In this document: piece by piece, positions 1 through 5,541 of the stretch
How positions within the stretch are numbered: the first letter of the stretch is position 1
How the letters are laid out: each line of letters opens with the position of its first letter
Assembly (NCBI GenBank): GCA_018883305.1
Contig: VEQI01000211.1
Location: forward strand, 1-6,232
Direction: 5' to 3'
Length of the DNA stretch: 6,232 bases
From: Limnohabitans sp.
GTDB lineage: Bacteria; Pseudomonadota; Gammaproteobacteria; Burkholderiales; Burkholderiaceae_C
Program-made: the position numbers and the translations under genes
Notes under the pieces: generated by a model
The model's database searches: none
What the model was told of the DNA's origin: nothing
The model's input: the letters and a program-made list of their open reading frames with translations, nothing else

Positions 1-326
1 GCATCGGGATCGATGATGGATCGCCCGCCCAACACACCATTGGAGCCAGCCATCTCACCAATGGGCGTGAGGCTGTGCGATGTCGGACGGAAATAGTCGG
101 CAATGCTTTTGCGCTGATCGGCATTGGCCGCGCCCAACAACCACATGAGCAGAAAGAAGGCCATCATGGCCGTCATCATGTCGGCCAGCGCGATCTTCCA
201 GGCGCCGCCGTGAGCACCACCGTGCCCATCGTCGATCACCTTCTTGATGACGATGACCGGTGCGTTGGCCGCAGGGGCTGCGCCCCCGGCCCCGCCTTCT
301 GCCGCTGCGTCCTGTTCGTCCGCCAT
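1..326 (-). CDS. motB: MotB, flagellar stator protein, N-terminal part (cut by left window edge)
   Basis: MotB pairs with MotA to form the ion-conducting stator of the flagellar motor. Its C-terminal OmpA-like domain, outside this window, anchors the stator to peptidoglycan. The first 108 codons are present. After an Ala/Gly-rich tail (residues 7-22) come basic residues KK (28-29) and a HGGAHGGAWKIALAD stretch (35-49). The single membrane segment follows at about 46-65 (MMAFFLLMWLL). Asp49 matches the essential ion-binding aspartate (Asp32 of E. coli MotB). The plug region follows with the family-typical ADYFRP. The ATG start is two bases after the motA stop and is preceded by GAGG (336-339) at 9 bases, supporting coupled translation. 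Proton versus sodium use cannot be told from this part. Family assignment is secure; only the C-terminus is unseen. Confidence 0.95.
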   Translation of the reverse strand, partial: MADEQDAAAEGGAGGAAPAANAPVIVIKKVIDDGHGGAHGGAWKIALADMMTAMMAFFLLMWLLGAANADQRKSIADYFRPTSHSLTPIGEMAGSNGVLGGRSIIDPD

Positions 327-328
327 GA

Positions 329-1189
329 TTACTTGCCTCGCATGCCGTCAAAGACCTCGGCAAAGGAAGGCTGGTTGTGGTGGCTGATGCACACACGGGC
401 CGACTCGATGACCAGGGGCATGGGATGGCCGTGGAGGTTGGCCACGATGAGTTGCATCACCATTTTGTACATCTCGCCTTCCTCGTCCACCACCTGCTTG
501 ATGCGGTTGGCAAAAGGACCGGCAATGCCGTACGCCAAGAACACGCCCAGGAAGGTACCCACCAGGGCGGAACCAATCAGCGCACCCAGCACAGGCGGGG
601 GTTGATCGATGGCACCCATGGTCTTCACCACACCCAGCACGCAGGCCACAATCCCCAGCGCGGGCAATGCGCCTTCCATGCCAGCCCACGTCTCCGCGGC
701 CTTGAGCTCATTGTGATGGTGCAGCTTGATAGAGGCGTTCATCACGTCTTCCACCGCGTAGGGACTGAGGTTGCTGGAGGAAACCACCATCAGACGGATA
801 GTGTCGCAAATGAGGTGCAGCAGACCGTGGTCGTGCAGGATGGGCGGGTACTCGGAGAAGATGGCACTGGATTCCGGGTTTTCGATGTGCGACTCTAGCG
901 CCACCGCCCCTTCCGCCTTGAGTGTCTTGAGCAGTTTGGAGACCAGGAAGATCACCGACAGGTAATCCTCTTTTTTATATTTGGAACCTTTGAAAACTTT
1001 GCCCAGACCGCCCATGGCGCTCTTGATGATGACCATGCTGTTGCCGATCAACATGGCGCCCACGGCGGCGCCGGCAATGATGAAGGTTTCGATCGGGGCG
1101 GCCTTGATGATGGGCGCCATTTTGCCGCCGGCGATGATGTAACCGCCAAACACGCAACCGAACAGGACGAGCAGACCTACTGCATTCAT
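329..1189 (-). CDS. motA: MotA, flagellar stator ion-channel protein
   Basis: MotA is the four-pass inner-membrane stator subunit whose cytoplasmic loop pushes on FliG. The 286 residues fit the long MotA class. Membrane segments lie at about 4-22, 34-53, 173-192 and 205-224, with the large cytoplasmic loop between the second and third. The loop carries ALESHIENPESSAIFSEYP (97-115), with Glu99 matching E. coli Glu98. Lys91 occupies the place of Arg90, so the charge is kept. Pro176 (in ALPALGIVACVLGVVKTMG) and Pro225 (in AYGIAGP) match the functional prolines 173 and 222. The ATG is backed by GGAG seven bases upstream. motB follows two bases after the stop. Transcription probably continues from fliS, which ends 91 bases upstream; I found no convincing sigma-28 site in that gap. 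Confidence 0.97.
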   Translation of the reverse strand: MNAVGLLVLFGCVFGGYIIAGGKMAPIIKAAPIETFIIAGAAVGAMLIGNSMVIIKSAMGGLGKVFKGSKYKKEDYLSVIFLVSKLLKTLKAEGAVALESHIENPESSAIFSEYPPILHDHGLLHLICDTIRLMVVSSSNLSPYAVEDVMNASIKLHHHNELKAAETWAGMEGALPALGIVACVLGVVKTMGAIDQPPPVLGALIGSALVGTFLGVFLAYGIAGPFANRIKQVVDEEGEMYKMVMQLIVANLHGHPMPLVIESARVCISHHNQPSFAEVFDGMRGK

Positions 1190-1196
1190 TTGTCAA

Positions 1197-1200
1197 CTCC
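1197..1200 (-). promoter_or_regulatory. Ribosome binding site of motA
   Basis: GGAG on the minus strand stands seven bases before the motA ATG (1189). It is the strongest Shine-Dalgarno match in the window and fixes the start, giving an N-terminus (MNAVGLLVLFGCVFGG) that enters directly into the first membrane segment as expected for MotA. Confidence 0.75.
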
Positions 1201-1252
1201 ACGAAGTCCCGGCATTCGGTCCCAAGGGAGCGCAGCCCAGACGGTCGGGACA

Positions 1253-1273
1253 GGGTGGCCCGTTGGCCAACCC
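1253..1273 (-). repeat. Hairpin-forming inverted repeat between fliS and motA
   Basis: Just after the fliS stop, the minus-strand transcript can fold as GGG-(A/T bulge)-TGGCC, a four-base AACG loop, then GGCCA-CCC. The core GTTGGCCAAC (1262-1271) is itself a perfect palindrome. No run of T follows on the minus strand, so it does not look like an intrinsic terminator. A more likely role, if any, is stabilising the 3' end of fliS mRNA or tuning motA expression. This is inference only. Confidence 0.4.
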
Positions 1274-1280
1274 CGCCGAA

Positions 1281-1703
1281 TCAGTTCAAGGAGCGGGAAG
1301 CCCGGGAAGCGGTCGGCACCAGTGAAGGCACCTCGGACCACGCTTCGCGAATCTCGCTCATCAAACCATAAACTTCATCCAAGGCTTCCAGATCATTGCG
1401 CACATTGATGTGGAAGATTCGCTTGGTCACATAACTATACAGTTCATTCAGGTTGTTGGCTAAATCGCCCCCCTGATTGAAATCGAGTGCGCCTTGCAGG
1501 CCCAGCACAATGCGGCTGGCACGCCCCAGGGCTTTGGATTTTTCGGCAATCGCACCGTGCTGAATGTGGCCGCGGGCCACAGACAAACTTTCCAGCAAAC
1601 CGTCAAACAACATCTGGATCAACTCGATGCTGTTGGCATTGGACACGCCGGTAGTGACTTTCACATCACCGTAACTTTCAATGGCTTTTAGATGGGCTCT
1701 CAT
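1281..1703 (-). CDS. fliS: FliS, flagellin export chaperone
   Basis: FliS binds the C-terminal part of flagellin in the cytoplasm, keeps it unpolymerised and delivers it to the export gate (FlhA C-terminal domain). The 140-residue product has the normal FliS length and pattern. A Tyr near the N-terminus (Tyr11) is followed by SIELIQMLFDGLL (25-37, helix 1) and then GAIAEKSKALGRASRIVLGLQGALDF. The diagnostic GGDLANNLNELYSYVTKRI (78-96) and NDLEALDEVYGLMSEIREAW (103-122) end the helical bundle. The last 18 residues are a Ser/Arg-rich tail of low conservation. The ATG is supported by a GGAAGAGAG stretch about nine bases upstream and by the MRxxL...SY N-terminus seen in related FliS proteins. The segment between Tyr11 and helix 1 seems about four residues longer than usual. 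It is the first gene behind a putative FliA-dependent promoter. No flagellin or fliD gene is visible nearby. Confidence 0.9.
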   Translation of the reverse strand: MRAHLKAIESYGDVKVTTGVSNANSIELIQMLFDGLLESLSVARGHIQHGAIAEKSKALGRASRIVLGLQGALDFNQGGDLANNLNELYSYVTKRIFHINVRNDLEALDEVYGLMSEIREAWSEVPSLVPTASRASRSLN

Positions 1704-1739
1704 GCTTTCTCTCTTCCGATGCTGGGCGCTACCCCAGAG

Positions 1740-1766
1740 TTATCGGAATCAGCCGATCCAACTTGA
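1740..1766 (-). promoter_or_regulatory. Sigma-28 (FliA) promoter upstream of fliS-motA-motB
   Basis: On the minus strand the sequence reads TCAAGTTG, an 11-base spacer, then TCCGATAA. The classic flagellar sigma-28 consensus is TAAAGTTT-N11-GCCGATAA, so 6 of 8 and 7 of 8 positions match at exactly the consensus spacing. The -35 box is at 1759-1766 and the -10 box at 1740-1747. Transcription would start near 1733, leaving a leader of about 30 bases before the fliS ATG. A 5-base inverted repeat (ATCGG/CCGAT, 1742-1757) overlaps the -10 box and could be a protein site or chance. The downstream genes (fliS, motA, motB) are typical FliA targets, and FliA is encoded two genes upstream. Confidence 0.78.
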
Positions 1767-1798
1767 GCCAACCAGCGATGCGCCAGGGTCATTTTTTG

Positions 1799-1829
1799 AA
1801 CAGGTAACGACCTCATGCTGGCACCTGTT
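1799..1829. repeat. Perfect 7-base inverted repeat spanning the end of the unnamed membrane-protein gene
   Basis: AACAGGT (1799-1805) and ACCTGTT (1823-1829) are perfect inverted copies around a 17-base loop that contains the stop codon (1813-1815). On the minus strand the right arm is followed by CAAAAAATG rather than a run of T, so it is not a standard intrinsic terminator. It may be a weak mRNA 3'-end structure or chance. Confidence 0.35.
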
Positions 1830-2610
1830 GGGGTTGAAGGTTCAAAGGCGCACCGCCATCCAGCGTCTGGGGCGAGGTTTCATGCGTCAGCATGACAGTC
1901 TCAGACTCGGGCGGCGTGTCGGCCAAGGTGTCGACAACTTCTGTGTCGGCGAGTTCTGTCTCGGCCATCGCTTGTGCGGACATGGCATCACTGGCAGTGG
2001 CTATTTGGGCGTCAGCCGTCTCGGCGGCCTGCGCCTCGTCCGTGGTCACGCTGTTTTCCAATTCGGGCAGTTCGCGCACCATCAAATGTCGGGAGAATGG
2101 CTCCGCCAACAACAAACCGGTACGGGCATACAGCATGGCCACCACCTGATCCAGCGTTTGCTGATTGGTGAGCCAGTGCTCGGGGTGTTGCGCGTGGTCA
2201 AACCCCACCTGATACAGACTGGCCACGTGGTGCATGGGCAGCCATGACTCCAGCGAACCACGCGGTGTGGGAAAGCTCGCCACGTTTTTGGGCACACTTT
2301 GTTCCTGCTTGGCCCCGTCTTGCTGGCCTTGCATGAACACATGCTCGATGTGCTGACGAATCACCGGCTCATAGTGCGGACGCAATTTTTGCAACAGCTC
2401 AGGAGGGTAACCGGCCATGGGGATACCGCTCATGGCATCCCACAGGGATTTGCCATGCAAATCGGCGAACAGACTGTCCGTATAGGTCTTGGGAATCTCT
2501 GGGCCCACATGCTTGCTGTGGATGACATTCACCTTGTCGATCAAATACAGGCTCAGGAGCACGAGCAACAGCACGCCCCAGGCCACGAACAGCTGGAAAA
2601 AGTTGCTCAT
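1813..2610 (-). CDS. Unnamed single-pass membrane protein coupled to fliA
   Basis: I do not recognise the family. The 265-residue product begins with a hydrophobic segment (about residues 5-25, rich in Leu/Val/Phe). Lys26, His31 and Lys33 follow it, while the N-terminus has no positive charge; by the positive-inside rule the long C-terminal part may face the cytoplasm (weak inference). Residues 35-180 look globular and mostly helical, with SGIPMAGYPPELLQKLRPHY (61-80) and ending in EPFSRHLMVRELPELE. Residues 184-255 form an acidic Ala/Thr/Glu/Asp-rich, probably disordered tail. It is not a signal peptide with a clear cleavage site. Its ATG overlaps the fliA stop (ATGA, 2607-2610), so it is almost certainly co-translated with FliA and may act in FliA control or in the flagellar basal region. 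No gene in the same strand overlaps it at the 3' side. Confidence 0.88.
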   Translation of the reverse strand: MSNFFQLFVAWGVLLLVLLSLYLIDKVNVIHSKHVGPEIPKTYTDSLFADLHGKSLWDAMSGIPMAGYPPELLQKLRPHYEPVIRQHIEHVFMQGQQDGAKQEQSVPKNVASFPTPRGSLESWLPMHHVASLYQVGFDHAQHPEHWLTNQQTLDQVVAMLYARTGLLLAEPFSRHLMVRELPELENSVTTDEAQAAETADAQIATASDAMSAQAMAETELADTEVVDTLADTPPESETVMLTHETSPQTLDGGAPLNLQPQQVPA

Positions 2611-3359
2611 GACGATTTCCGCTTCGGCTCGGGCGCCGATTCAGGGCTGAGCTGCAACTGCACGCGGATTTTTTTCACTACGGCAGAAAGAATCTGGCTC
2701 ACGCGCGATTCGCTCACACCCAGCACTTCCCCGATTTCCTTGAGGTTCATTTCCTCCACGTAGTAGAGCTGCATGACCAGCTGTTCACGCTCGGGCAAAT
2801 TTTCAATGGCGGCGGTGACCGCATCCATGAACTGCGCGTGCTCCACGATGGCTTCGGGTTGCTGCGACTTGTCGTCGGCAATATTCATCACCTCATCGGT
2901 GAGGACTTCCAGCGAATAGGTTTCAAACTGCAGCGCCTTGCCACGGTCCTTGTGAAACTCATCGATGCCAATGCCCATGAACTCGGCAATTTCCGCCTGG
3001 GTAGGCGTGCGTCCCAGCTCGGAGGCCAGCACATGCACAGTTTCATTGTGCGACTTGTTGAAGGCCACCGCCGAGCGGGGTAGAAAAGACAGGCGACGAA
3101 CCTCGTCGAGCATGGCGCCGCGCACACGGCTATGGGCAAAATTCTCGAAGTCCACGCCTTTCGAGGCGTCGTAGGCTCGGGCGGCTTCCAGCAGGCCAAT
3201 CATGCCCACCTGGATCATCTCGTCGAGTTCCATGAATGCCGGCACGCGGGCTTTCAAATGCAGCGCCACGCGCTTGACCAGCCCGAGGTGGCGCATCACC
3301 AGGTCTTCACCTCGTGACTCTTGTTCTCGATATTGTTTGATCGGGGATAGCACTCTCAT
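2607..3359 (-). CDS. fliA: FliA, flagellar sigma-28 factor
   Basis: FliA is the alternative sigma factor that directs RNA polymerase to late flagellar genes and is normally held inactive by the anti-sigma factor FlgM until the hook is complete. At 250 residues the protein has family length. Region 2 (about 18-100) carries RHLGLVKRVALHLKARVP, DEMIQVGMIGLLEAARAYD and FAHSRVRGAMLDEVRRL, with PRS following, all FliA hallmarks. Region 3 (about 105-160) includes ASELGRTPTQAEIAEFMGI. Region 4 (about 176-235) has NLPEREQLVMQLYYVEEMNL and a helix-turn-helix IGEVLGVSESRVSQILSAV that reads the -35 box. A short basic tail (PKRKSS) ends it. Its start overlaps the flhG stop (ATGA) and its stop overlaps the next start. 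A matching promoter lies upstream of fliS in this window. Confidence 0.97.
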   Translation of the reverse strand: MRVLSPIKQYREQESRGEDLVMRHLGLVKRVALHLKARVPAFMELDEMIQVGMIGLLEAARAYDASKGVDFENFAHSRVRGAMLDEVRRLSFLPRSAVAFNKSHNETVHVLASELGRTPTQAEIAEFMGIGIDEFHKDRGKALQFETYSLEVLTDEVMNIADDKSQQPEAIVEHAQFMDAVTAAIENLPEREQLVMQLYYVEEMNLKEIGEVLGVSESRVSQILSAVVKKIRVQLQLSPESAPEPKRKSS

Positions 3360-4204
3360 GTTGCATCCGGACTGTGTTGTATCAGCCGTTCCATGAAAAA
3401 TTGCAGGCCACCCGATGCCTGATCGATCGGATGCAGTTGAGTCGTCAATTCAGCCAGGCGACGGAAATCGCGCGAAGCCGCGGAACCGGGCGCGAACTCC
3501 AGCACGGATTGGTATTTGCGCAGCGCCGACAGCACCAGGTCATCGGCCTCGATGGCCGTGAGGTAATGCAAAGTGGTGCCCAGGAACTTCACGCACACGT
3601 CGTTGAGTCGCTGATAAAGCCGCCAGCCTTCCGACTGACTGCCCACCATGTTGGGCACCAGATAAATTTCATCGAGCTGCATCTGCTGGTTCAACACCTT
3701 GATGGTGCCGTAGGCATCCGCAATGGATGAAGGGTCATCCTTGACCACGATGTAACGGCGCTGGCATGCGCCCAGGAAAGACAGCACGGAAGGCGAGATG
3801 CCCGCTGCAATATCCACAATCAGGTAATCCACCTCATCGGCCATGCCACTGAACGCCTGCACGATGGAGGCGGCCTGCATGCTGCTGAGTGCAGCCAGTT
3901 CATGCATGCCCGAGGCCCCGGGAATCAAACGGATGCCTTGGCGTGTGGTGACCGTGATCTCGGCCAGGCTTTTATCGCCAGACAGGAAATGTCCCAGGTT
4001 GTAGGGCGCGCGCGCGCCCAGCGCAATTTGCGCATTGGCCAGGCCCAGGTCGGCGTCAAAAAGCATCACCTTGGCGCCGCGCTGCGCCAGCGCCACGGCC
4101 AGGTTGATGGAGACCGTGGTCTTGCCAACGCCGCCCTTGCCACTGGCGACGCCGATCACTTCGGTCTTGCGTTTGGTTTGCATGGATGTCGCCCGTCCTG
4201 TCAC
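3356..4204 (-). CDS. flhG: FlhG/FleN, MinD-like ATPase controlling flagellar number
   Basis: FlhG is a membrane-associated MinD/ParA-type ATPase that limits flagellar number and antagonises FlhF. The 282 residues show the deviant Walker A box GKGGVGKT (22-29), FDADLGLAN (49-57, with Asp52 in the place of MinD Asp40), and Walker B LIVDIAAGIS (128-137). The C-terminal GGLQFFMERLIQH (265-277) resembles the conserved end of FleN and could form the membrane-binding amphipathic helix. The first possible start is GTG at 4204, overlapping the flhF stop (GTGA); an ATG at 4183 would give 275 residues. Neither has an ideal Shine-Dalgarno (AGGA lies 12 bases before the ATG). Residues before the Walker A box hold no DQAxxLR-type motif, the helix that in some FlhG proteins stimulates the FlhF GTPase. 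The stop overlaps the fliA start. Confidence 0.94.
   Translation of the reverse strand: MTGRATSMQTKRKTEVIGVASGKGGVGKTTVSINLAVALAQRGAKVMLFDADLGLANAQIALGARAPYNLGHFLSGDKSLAEITVTTRQGIRLIPGASGMHELAALSSMQAASIVQAFSGMADEVDYLIVDIAAGISPSVLSFLGACQRRYIVVKDDPSSIADAYGTIKVLNQQMQLDEIYLVPNMVGSQSEGWRLYQRLNDVCVKFLGTTLHYLTAIEADDLVLSALRKYQSVLEFAPGSAASRDFRRLAELTTQLHPIDQASGGLQFFMERLIQHSPDAT
4004..4019. repeat. 16-base GC palindrome inside flhG
   Basis: GGGCGCGCGCGCGCCC is perfectly self-complementary with an alternating CG core. It lies within codons for GARAP (about residues 63-67 of FlhG). Such alternating tracts can adopt unusual DNA forms or slip during replication, but here the reading frame is intact and the tract may simply reflect codon choice. 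Confidence 0.6.
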
Positions 4205-5529
4205 ATCGTCATGGAAGAAAGTGCGGCACCGGCACGGACCATCGGGTCCATCCCCTCGAGCCCAACAGATGACGTCGGCACCATGCCCAGGCCGGCCAGC
4301 GCCGCCTCGACCAGTTCGACACCACCGCCAGCGGACAGCCAGTCACCCATTTTTTCGCCCTTGCTGCAAGCCGTCAGACCGACGGGGGATTCGCTCAAGA
4401 ACTGTATCAACGCCCAAGGTTGCGTACTCTCATCCACCTTGCTCACCATCATGCCATGCCAAGTGCCTTCGGGCGTGGCAAACAAGCGGCGCAGCGTGGC
4501 CACCGATGCATCGGCAGGCACCACCGCGTGGCACTGGGCTTGCGGGCAGACCGAGCGAATTTCCTGCACACGCTCGGCGGTTTGCACGCCAGCGGTGTCA
4601 ATCAGCACTGCGCGACGGTGTGACAGATCATCCAACAACAACTTCAAAGCGCCCACCGAGGTGGCGCGGTAACAGTCCACACCGGACTGCGTGCTCAACA
4701 ACTGGGTCTGGTTCCAGGCACCAGGACGCATGTCGCAATAGCTAATGACAGCCACTTGTTCAGCGCCATGGGCCAGTGACAGTGACTGGGCCATGCGCGC
4801 CAACATCAGGGTCTTGCCGCCACCGGACGGACCGGCCACGACATGGATGCCTTGCATGGCAAATTCCGATTGACGCTCACACAAGGTGTGCTCCAGTTGC
4901 TGGCGAATCGCCGACAAGGCGGTTTCAGCACTTTCATGATCGGGCAGCACATCCAGCAGCAAGGCGCGCAAAGCACCCGGAATGGGGGCATCCTGCAGGG
5001 CCTGGCGCAAGGGTTGGAGGGCCGGCGGCAAGGATTGGCCGTTACCCCACATGGCCATCTGCTGACCCAGCCGGAATTCACGGCGCAAAGCGGAGAGTTC
5101 CTCACGCACCAGGGAGACGATTTCCTGACCACGGATCTGGTCATGGGCCTGCTGACCGGAGGTACCCACCGACGCCAGCACTTGTTGCACGCGCGAGGTC
5201 GACGGGGCCATGAATTCGGGGGCCGGCGTGACCGCGGCGCTGGCGGGTGTGGGCATGGGCTTGGCAGCGGGGCGACGCGCAGGCATGGCCTGTTGCAAGG
5301 TTTGCGCGAAGTCGCCCTTGCCCGTGGCGGCAGGCTTTCGGACGTCATGCGGGAACTCGTCCTGCACAGCCTCTTCGGGGGCGATCGCGGGGATGTCCAC
5401 CGCCACGATCATTTCCGTTTGACCACGCACCTGACAGCTGGAGATGACCAGAACGTCGGGGCCATACAGCGCCGTCGCCTTTTCCTGGGCGGTGCGCATA
5501 TCCTTGGCCAGAATTCGCTTGAGTTCCAT
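4201..5529 (-). CDS. flhF: FlhF, SRP-type GTPase homologue for polar flagellum placement (divergent active site)
   Basis: FlhF is an SRP-family GTPase that marks the site of flagellar assembly at the pole and recruits early components. The 442 residues show the usual layout: a conserved N-terminus (MELKRILAKDMRTAQEKATALYGPDVLVIS), a low-complexity Pro/Ala-rich linker (about 60-115), a helical N domain (about 130-220) and the G domain (about 226-415). The P-loop is GPSGGGKT (233-240) but is followed by LML instead of the family's TTT/TTL. The DTYRIGA-type motif reads CDMRPGA (265-271), so the usual Asp is Cys. G3 is DTAG (311-314), G4 is SKVD (363-366) instead of TKxD, and the last loop is SKGEKMGDWL (389-398). 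The C-terminus past residue 415 is short and Met/Gly-rich. It is 12 bases downstream of flhA and overlaps flhG. Identity is firm; GTP hydrolysis may be weakened. Confidence 0.93.
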   Translation of the reverse strand: MELKRILAKDMRTAQEKATALYGPDVLVISSCQVRGQTEMIVAVDIPAIAPEEAVQDEFPHDVRKPAATGKGDFAQTLQQAMPARRPAAKPMPTPASAAVTPAPEFMAPSTSRVQQVLASVGTSGQQAHDQIRGQEIVSLVREELSALRREFRLGQQMAMWGNGQSLPPALQPLRQALQDAPIPGALRALLLDVLPDHESAETALSAIRQQLEHTLCERQSEFAMQGIHVVAGPSGGGKTLMLARMAQSLSLAHGAEQVAVISYCDMRPGAWNQTQLLSTQSGVDCYRATSVGALKLLLDDLSHRRAVLIDTAGVQTAERVQEIRSVCPQAQCHAVVPADASVATLRRLFATPEGTWHGMMVSKVDESTQPWALIQFLSESPVGLTACSKGEKMGDWLSAGGGVELVEAALAGLGMVPTSSVGLEGMDPMVRAGAALSSMTM

Positions 5530-5541
5530 ATCGTTTCTCTA

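Noticed and set aside
1722..1737. CTGGG/CCCAG hairpin upstream of the fliS ATG
   Set aside because: Only five base pairs, and the predicted transcription start near 1733 would fall inside it, so most of the left arm would not be transcribed.
1819..1833. TGGCACCTGTTGGGG on the plus strand resembling half of a sigma-54 promoter
   Set aside because: It lacks the TTGC-type -12 element at the required spacing and points towards the plus strand, where no gene is supported.
1681..2247. Plus-strand open frame of 188 codons covering the fliS-upstream gap
   Set aside because: It crosses the putative sigma-28 promoter and lies mostly antisense to the unnamed membrane-protein gene; no ribosome site or recognisable protein features.
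3405..3425. DQASGG near the FlhG C-terminus resembling the DQAxxLR activating motif
   Set aside because: It lies at residues 261-266, at the wrong end of the protein, lacks the LR pair, and falls in a variable linker before the conserved C-terminal helix.
3902..4745. Two overlapping plus-strand open frames of about 240-260 codons opposite flhG and flhF
   Set aside because: Low-complexity, Arg/Pro/Ser/Thr-rich products with no domain pattern, fully antisense to well supported genes.
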